Assembly (NCBI RefSeq): GCF_030052815.1
Contig: NC_079504.1
Span: 87,588,250 to 87,652,249, forward strand
DNA from: Hevea brasiliensis
Lineage: Eukaryota; Streptophyta; Magnoliopsida; Malpighiales; Euphorbiaceae
Direction: 5' to 3'
Length of the DNA: 64,000 bases
Below the pieces are notes generated by a model. That model made no database searches, was not told the origin of the DNA, and saw only the letters and a list, made by a program, of their open reading frames with translations. Shown here piece after piece: positions 56,969 to 64,000 of the stretch. A program made the translations under genes and the position numbers. Every line of letters begins with the position of its first letter. The first letter of the stretch is position 1.

Positions 56969-59900
56969 TGTAACACCCCTATTTGCATAGCCTGGTGTAT
57001 GTTACTGTTCTGGTGACTGGTATCGGTCCGGACAATTAAGAGGATTACAACTATATTTAAGACACCTAGAAAAGTCCTGATCGAAAATAAATAGTGATTA
57101 CCAGATAGAAAAGTAAAAAATAAGAAAAACATAATATAAAAGGTTAAATGAGCCGGGAGTCACAGCGATGGGTGACCTTTCCAAGAAGTGACCACGAGGT
57201 TAGTCTAAACTCAAATTTCAAATCGTAAAATCTGATTTCGTGGTCCTTAGGACTATTGCAAACACAGTGGAAAAAGAGAAAATTACAGAAAAGAATTTTT
57301 AAGCAAGTCAAATAATTAGATCAGGGATCCAGAAAAAATATCGAATAACTTGTAAACCAGATTGAACCGGCGAGGGGCAATTTGGTCAATTCACCCCTAG
57401 AGCTGACTCCTGACCTAACTGTCCAATAAAATCTGAGAAATAAAAATTTTGAAATATGGAATTAAATTAAAGAAGTATGGGAAAAACAAAAGGAAAAGAA
57501 AATTAAATTAAAAAGACTTATGATATCACCATGGTGATGAAAGCATGACCTCATTAATATTATAATTTTAAAATATGAAAAAGTGAGGATAAATATTACA
57601 AAAATAAGACAAAAAAATAAAAAGAAAAAAGTGGTCTTCTTCTTCCATTTTTCGCCACCCACACTCTCTCATATTCTCTTTCAAAATTCCTCCATTGAAA
57701 CTTAATTTAAAGCTTCACAAACCCTAAAATTCTCCATTAAATCCCCAAAAATTCTTGATAAACCCTACTTTGGCAACTTGAAAAGTAGATTGAAGAAGAA
57801 AGGGAAGGAAGAAAGATGACCAATTGAAGGATTTGAGCTTTAAAGAGAGGTTAGCAATTTGAACTTATAATTTGTAGTTAAATTATGCTTATGTATGTGA
57901 AATACACTTAGAATTGATGAAAGAAATAAAACAAATCAAATATGGAGGATTAATTGTGAAATTCAGCCAGCCTTTGGGGGAGTTGAAATTGGTTGAGTTT
58001 GATGAAGTTATATGGGTCTAGAAGTGTAACTAAGTGTATGGATGTTGATTATATACTTTAAATTCGTTAATTGAATGAATTGTGTAAGTTAGGGTTCTTA
58101 GCACTTAGGGTTTGGGAGAAAAAATGTAGAAAATGGTCAATGGATGTAAATGACCTTATTTGAGTTGAGAAATGGTCAATTGTGACCATTTGTGATGTGT
58201 ATGAATTGTTGGAAACAAGTTTAAATTCGAATTGGTGAGGGTCAACTTGCAAGTAGCTTGACCTAGGTCCTTTTCAGGGACTAAAACTGAAAATTTACCA
58301 ACCCAATTGGTGTGAGGCCAAATGGGAATCAAACTAGACACAAAATGGCACGTTTTTCATTAAGAAATCATGCCCAGAAAATAACCATTACTTAGTGAAC
58401 AATTAGTCCAAATCTGGATTAGAGCACACTAACCTGTACAAAAATGACTAAATGAATAGTAGTTATGTAAATGACCATAACTTGGTCTAGGAAGGTCCAA
58501 ATGACCTGAATGTTTACCAGTAGAAAGCTGAGACATAGGCCTACAACTTTCATGAAGAACACCAATCCAAATTCTATCCATAACTAAGTTATTTTGCCAC
58601 CCAAAATGAATGGTCCAAAACTGCCAGAACCACTTAGGTGCCCAGAAAATCTAGGTTAAACCAATCCGGCCAGCCATGTTCAAATGGCCATATCTTGAGC
58701 TAAAAAACTCCAAATGGAGTGATTCAAAAAAGGAATTAAAGATGAGACAATAAGAAACAACTTTGATGAAGGACACTTAGCCAAATTTCTACTGTAGACA
58801 GACAAATGGAATAGTAAAAATAAGTAACCCAAAACTGAAATTTTGAGATTTAACTCTAATAGGCTTTGAATTGAATTTGACAATCAACGCCAATAAAAAT
58901 ATGACTCAAAATATGGTATGTGAGTGTAATTAGAATTAGCATATCTAATTAGTATGAAAAAGTCAATATTTTGACCAATGGTCAAATGAATAGTAACCAC
59001 AATTACACTAAGTACAAAGGACTCAATTTTATGGGATAAATTAAGTGTATAAAATTTAATTATTGAATTTATTAATTAGAAATAAATTGAATAGATATTG
59101 AAACACTCTAGTTATGTGTTTTAGTGGGAAAGGAGCCCTCCAAGGAAGGAGGAGAAATGGAACAAAGACAAGTCTAGATAAGAGGTTTGTGCACAACTAA
59201 CTCTTTTGTTATTTTTCACTTCCAAATTGATTTGAATAAATTTATTGTATGATTTTATGATTTTTGTTGTGTTGAGAATTTTAACTTGTTGAATAAAATT
59301 GTATAAATTAAATGTAAATTTTCTTATACATTTAAGGATTTATTGCATGGGTTTTGAGAATTGTAAATTTTAAGTTTGATGTGTTGCCAACCTTGAGCAT
59401 GAATTTATAATGATTAAATATGTTAATGGTTTGTAAACACTTTTGTAAATAGAAATTGTTTTGAATATGATTTGAAACCATAGTTGACATAGCAATATGT
59501 TTTGAATTCTCATTAGCTTGTCTAGTGAGATATCTCCTCCACTAGATGGGGTGAGTTCCTTCCTCTCTGGTTTACCAGTTGGGGAAGAGTTTGGATGAGT
59601 ACTCATATATACTAGCTAGTCTTTGTTCCTCCCTTTTAGCCTCGGTTATTGGGAGAGTTCGAAATGTCGTGGTGTACAACACGGCATCTATTATGAATTT
59701 ATGTCATGGGTCCAACTGTGTGAATTATTGGCAACGCCCTTTAAATTATGCATAATTTGATAAATTGTGGTTGAAATAAATAATTTATCAGTTATTCAAA
59801 ATTTTTGTATTGTTTCAGGATTTAAAAGAAATGTAGATAAATAGTTATTATTTGATCAAAATGTTATTCAAATGAATAATTTGCATAAATGAAAATATTG

Positions 59901-60284
59901 ATTTCTGGATGTCATAAATTTTAAAGAATTTAGAAATTTTAAATTTTTATTTGTTATGAATTGTCAAAGCATAACTTGTATTAAATTTTAAATTATTAGT
60001 TTGTGCACCACTAAGTTCATCACTCAGTGATAACTTTGTATGCTGTCGCAGGTGAAAGAAAATATAGAGCAGCTGAGCGAGGTTACTGAAAGACACAGTG
60101 AGACTATATTCGGGTATATCATAGGTATATCCTTGTACATTAAATTTTGATGTAATTATGTAATTATATGTATGTAATTTCATTTGAGCAATTGTATCAA
60201 TTCTTTAATAATATATTTTTGGACTGTAATCAAATACAAATTATTGTAATATTATCTTGAGATTTTATGTACTTATAAAGTTTT
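56969..60284 (+). repeat. 3' LTR of large element, cut at its right end
   Basis: Starts TGTAACACCCCTATTTGCATAGCCTGG after polypurine tract 56954-56968. It keeps the intact target sites of two insertions seen in the 5' LTR (at about 58297 and 59484). It has an ATCACCATGGTGAT palindrome (57525-57538), a donor-like AG|GTTAGC near 57848 and the two-hairpin module (60004-60053). It is truncated at 60284 by the minus-strand element, about 0.4 kb before its expected end. No genes are present. Confidence 0.88.
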
Positions 60285-63200
60285 TGTGACACCTCCTACC
60301 CGTCTACAGTATAGCCGAGTAAGATATGCCACACAGTGTGTCGGAGCACCAATTCATATTTCCATTACAATTTACCCTTTTTAATTTATTTATTTACAAT
60401 TTTTTATTAATCTGAATTTTTCGCAAATTTTATAGAAAATCCGGCAGAGTGCCGGCTGTAAATTGGAAAAACAGTTCTTCTGAACCTGTTAAAAAAACTT
60501 CCAATATAATCATATTATCAATCTCAGTCAACCGCTAACATCTTTTCAACAATTTCTCAAATGACTTCAATATCTAAAATTTCAATTCATTTCATATCAT
60601 GCTCAATTCAATAAGAAATACTCAAATTTATTACTAAACATGGTTCATAAATAATTACATCAAAAACACAATTACATGAGTTTATAATATACATTACAAA
60701 AGTTTACAAAATACAAAAGACTAAAAGTAGCCTAATGTCCTACCAATGCACTGCAAATGTGAGGTGACTCTGGACTCTGTGTGCAGATCTGAAAGTTCAC
60801 CCGGTATGAGGCCTGTTGAACTCCCCAACTATGTCTTCAGTACCTGAGCGTGGCAAAAGTGATGCGCTAAGCAATTCTGCTTAGTGGTGATAATATAAAA
60901 TAAAATAACTAAAATAAAGTGAATATGCAGAATGTATGTTTACATCTTTGGTAGACTTAATATCTGGCATTTATTGCAGTATTATTCGATTATAATTTGG
61001 TAAGATTCATTATCATTGCCCGAGTAACCCATACTAGTCGACTGGACTGGATAAATGGGTAAACTGGCACTGGGTACTAAGCACCTCGGACCATCACACC
61101 ATCGGTCACATTGTGTCTCCCAGTGTGCAACAGAACAGCTAATAAATTGTAATAATTATTAGGGATAAAACCCAAGTATAATAACTCAATCAACATAGCC
61201 AAAGGCTATTTTATCACAGAATGGCATGAAGCCATATGCAGTACTGCTAACAGAATCCTATTGGCATGCCAACCTATCTAAACCAATCTTTCTAGGTGTA
61301 CTAGGGCATGCTACATTCTTAAATTGTACAATTCTTGAAATTTAAGTTTATGTGTTACTATTCATTTCATTAGTCAACAAAAATGTTGACTTTTGTATAG
61401 ACAATAGGTACATTAGTTTTAATACTCCCAACATACCACATTTTGTATTTTAAAATTGTTGGTATTGATTGCCAATACCATTTCTAAGCTTAATGTTAGT
61501 TGTTCAAAATTTTTAGATTTCAAGCCTTATATTTGTTATTCCATTAGTCATTTTTGCAGTGAGAATTTGGCAAGGTTGTCAACATGAAAGTTGTTCCTTA
61601 TTATGTCTAGTTACATTTCCTTTTTTGAATCACCCCATTTGGAGTTTTGTAGCTCAAGTTATGGCCTAAACAACATAACTGGCCAGATTGCCAACTTCCT
61701 AGATTTTCTGGACTGACCAAATCTACAGTATTTTTGTGCAGTGCGTGTAGGTCACCTTTTGGACATGTTATGGTCACAATTTGGGTATATGTCTCAGCTA
61801 TTTGCTGGTAAAATTTCAGATCAATTGGACCTTTCTACACTGAGTTATGACTAAATGAATAAACACTATTCATTTGGTCATTTTGCCCAGGCAGAATGCA
61901 GGTCACCCGGATTAGGGCAATCTTTAGGTCAGCTTGATTTGATTTGCTGGGCATAGTTTCTCCACCAAAGTTGTGCCATTATGTGTCTAGTTTCATGTCC
62001 AATTGGCCTTGTACCAATTGAACCTCTACAACTCTAGTTATTACTGCCCAAACCTGCTGGACTCATGGTTAGTCTTGCAGGTTAGCCAAGGCAGCAACAC
62101 TAACTTCAATTCCCACTACACAAACCACTTCATTTCTCATTCACACATGACCAAATGGTCACTAATTGACCATTAAAACTTACTTTCACCATTATATGAT
62201 CAAAGTCTCAATTTCATACCCAAACCCTAACCCATTCCATCTCAAATCATGCATTCACTTACCTTTCACCATCCTAAATAATAGGTTAGTGTTAAGGGCA
62301 GCTAGGGTACCATTTTAATTCAAGAAAATCTTCAAAACCCTACCAAGCCCAAGGCTACTGGAATTTTAAGAAAAGCTTACACACGGTATATTTTTAATTT
62401 TCATGCAAATTTACATTCCACTCCACTCCTTTAACATGAATCGAAAGAGAATGAGTGAGTTTAGTCACTAACCTTTAATGAAGTAAATTCTAAGCTTATC
62501 AAAGCTCCTCCTTTCTATTTCCTTTTGCTGTCTTTAGCTTGCCTAAGATGTATGAAGAATTTTTGGTGAAGACAAAGTTGAGTTTCAAGGTAATTTAGTG
62601 GGTGATTTCAAGCTTTCCTAAGCTTCCATGGAGTTTCTCTTCTATTTCTCTTTCTCTAACATTTCCGCTGGTTTGGAAAGAAAATGGCTGCTGGAATTTT
62701 TCTTCTTTGTTTTTATCTTATTTTGTGTCCCTTTTATCTCTTAAGTCATTTTGTTAAGTGGTGATTGGGGGAAATTCTTAATTACATAAGCATGACATCA
62801 TAATTCCCAATTTAACTTCTTTTTCTTTCTTTTCTTTTCTACCAAATTTCAATTCAATTTTTAGTAATATTTATTCACATTTTGTATTATAATAATTATT
62901 TACTTAACTGGACAAGTCGGCCAAAAATCACCTCTGAAGGTGAAATGACCAAAATGCCCTTCGTTTGGCTTAATAAACTAAAATTGTCTGTACTGATTGA
63001 AAAATTTTTCTAAGCATTTTCTTGGCATTCTAATACCATAGGAACCTCAATGACCCTTCCCTGGAGTCCCAAAAATTATTTTATGAATTTTTCCTTGGGT
63101 CTAAGGCTCCTAGTTGCAAGAACCGCAACTTCCCACTAGGTAACCCATCGCTAGGGCACCGGCTCATTTAACTTGGTTGTATTTTATTTCTAAAATTTTT

Positions 63201-63343
63201 TCTAAATTTTTCTTATTAATATTTGAGTTAATTATGGTTCCTCACTTTAGTTTAAATATTTTTTCGGACGTTCTAGCTATTAGGACCGACGCTGGTCACC
63301 GGAATAGTAGAATGTACGGAGTTGCTACAGGGAGGGTGTTACA
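60285..63343 (-). repeat. 3' LTR of minus-strand element
   Basis: 3059-bp LTR in reverse orientation. On its own strand it starts TGTAACACCCTCCC and ends GGTGTCACA. It contains the two-hairpin module (60841-60889), the GGC/GCC hairpin string (61190-61272, ATAGCC/GGCTAT and ATGGC/GCCAT perfect) and a donor-like AG|GTTAGTGAC near 62470. The frame 63177-63587 on the plus strand spans LTR and pol antisense and is not a gene. Confidence 0.88.
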
Positions 63344-63358
63344 ACTCTTCCCCTCTAA
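63344..63358 (-). other. Polypurine tract (minus strand)
   Basis: The complement of ACTCTTCCCCTCTAA gives a purine run next to the LTR start. It orients the element and fixes its 3' boundary. Confidence 0.8.
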
Positions 63359-63377
63359 TTTAAATTTCGTTCTCAAA

Positions 63378-64000
63378 ATTTACCTGATGCAAACAGTTGA
63401 GGGAACTATTGTCTCATCGTCTCCTCACTTTCCCAAGTTGCCTCCTCGGTGTTGTGGTGCTTCCAAAGCACTTTCACCAGTGGAATTTGCTTATTCCTCA
63501 ACTCTTTCACTTCCCGAGCTAGGATCCGTATTGGTTCTTCTTCATATGTCAAGTCCGGTTGTACTTCAATTTCTTCCATGGAGATGACATGTGAAGGATC
63601 TGAGTGGTATCTTCTTAGCATAGACACATGGAACACATTGTGGATCTTGTCCAGCTCTGGTGGTAAAGCTAGCTTGTAGGCCACTGGACCCACACGTTCA
63701 ATGATTTCATATGGGCCAATGAACCTAGGGCTTAACTTACCCTTTCTTCCAAACCTCAGTACTTTTTTTCCACGGAGAGAATTTAAGAAACACTTTGTCG
63801 CTAACTACATACTCTATCTCTTTTCTCTTTAAGTCGGCATAAGATTTCTGTCTATCTGAGGTAACCTTCAAATTTGCTTCGATTATTTTCACTTTCTCCT
63901 CAGTCTGTTTCACCAGGTTTGGTCCCACCAGCTTATCTTCGCCCAATTCAGTCCAACATACTGGGGTTCTACACTTCCTCCCATACAGTGCTTCATACGG
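63378..64000 (-). pseudogene. Integrase C-terminus and chromodomain, partial
   Basis: Reading on the minus strand from 64000: PYEALYGRKCRTP, a lysine-rich linker (TEEKVKIIEANLK), EYVVSDKVFLKFSPWKK, then after a frame change KLSPRFIGPYEI, VGPVAYKLALPPEL, NVFHVSMLRRY and the chromodomain (YEEEPIRILAREV...EEATWESEE). The frame change near 63768 lies in a run of seven A where the frame needs six, so a one-base slippage. A TAG follows TMRQ close to the natural end. The HHCC and DDE parts lie outside the window. Confidence 0.9.

Larger units (their letters stand above)
27176..60284 (+). mobile_element. Large non-autonomous family 2 element, split by five insertions
   Basis: The pieces are 5' LTR (27176-28606, 32004-33199, 46935-48209), internal region (48210-49835, 55846-56968) and 3' LTR (56969-60284, cut by the minus-strand element). 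The two LTR starts match each other (TGTAACACCCCTATTTGCATAGCCTGG) and differ from neighbours, which ties the pieces together. Without the insertions the element would be about 9 to 10 kb. The internal region has a mini-gag, a protease scrap, a long non-coding core and a 3' pol relic, so it could move only with help. The 5-bp flank on the left is GTTAA; the right flank is outside the window. Confidence 0.8.
60285..64000 (-). mobile_element. Minus-strand family 1 element with pol, runs off window
   Basis: On the plus strand it begins TGTGACACC (the element's 3' LTR end). The LTR spans 60285-63343, the polypurine tract is 63344-63358, and pol continues beyond 64000. LTR start and body match the gag-only element's LTRs (10937 onward), so this is the best visible candidate for that element's autonomous relative. 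It shows only one frameshift and one late stop in 0.6 kb of pol, fewer lesions than the other two pol copies, which suggests a younger insertion. Confidence 0.87.

Noticed and set aside
63177..63587. 136-aa plus-strand frame at the right edge
   Set aside because: It spans LTR, polypurine tract and the antisense of the integrase/chromodomain; a shadow of pol on the other strand.
1..64000. Host genes, tRNA or rRNA genes, centromeric satellite
   Set aside because: None recognised on either strand; everything can be assigned to LTR elements or their relics. The only tRNA-like matches are the short primer-binding sites.

Overview
The window is a nested pile of long-terminal-repeat retrotransposons from a plant nuclear genome. 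I see no host gene, no tRNA or rRNA gene and no satellite array. A plant source is supported by three things. The primer-binding sites match the 3' end of plant initiator-Met tRNA (TGGTATCAGAGC). The pol reading order is protease, reverse transcriptase, RNase H, integrase and C-terminal chromodomain, as in Tekay/Del-type chromoviruses of the Ty3/gypsy superfamily. The CAG-to-TAG decay fits plant CHG methylation. The setting looks like pericentromeric or other deep heterochromatin. The species cannot be named from the sequence.

Two LTR families interleave. Family 1 has ends TGTAACACC...GGTGTTACA. Family 2 has ends TGTAAC(A/G)CC...GTGTGACA. LTRs are very long (about 3.1 to 4.4 kb), so most of the window is LTR. 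Layout, left to right: (1) 1-3595, the end of a family 2 LTR lying in the 5' LTR of a family 1 gag-only element (3596-26450, continuing left of the window). (2) That 5' LTR also holds a complete solo LTR (4851-8438) flanked by GCAGT. (3) The gag-only internal region is 9745-10936. Its 3' LTR is split by a pol-bearing family 2 element (12795-25161), which has a truncated family 1 LTR (16150-17669) inside. (4) 26451-27062 is the tail of an older family 2 LTR that hosted the gag-only element. (5) 27063-27175 is a scrap of RNase H from a different Ty3/gypsy lineage. (6) 27176-60284 is one large non-autonomous family 2 element. Its 5' LTR carries a solo family 1 LTR (28607-32003) and a complete sister element (33200-46929, TSD TGACA, itself carrying a minus-strand solo LTR at 33289-36750). 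Its internal region carries a decayed pol element (49836-55845). Its 3' LTR is cut at 60285 by a minus-strand family 1 element whose integrase/chromodomain end runs off the window (60285-64000).

How the parts relate: the elements at 12795, 49836 and 60285 carry recognisable pol and could be relatives of the autonomous drivers, though all are broken. The element at 3596-26450 (gag only) and the two at 27176 and 33200 (mini-gag plus a shared non-coding core) look like non-autonomous passengers. Beyond the inventory, the most notable signal is a set of conserved, apparently covarying stem-loops in the LTRs. These are a two-hairpin module present in all 15 LTR copies that include the region, a long hairpin at the extreme 3' end of family 2 LTRs, a short hairpin with an AGCGAT loop near the LTR start, and a string of GGC/GCC hairpins in family 1. 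They are accompanied by a conserved AG|GT(A/T)AG splice-donor-like site. Together they suggest a structured, possibly spliced leader RNA.
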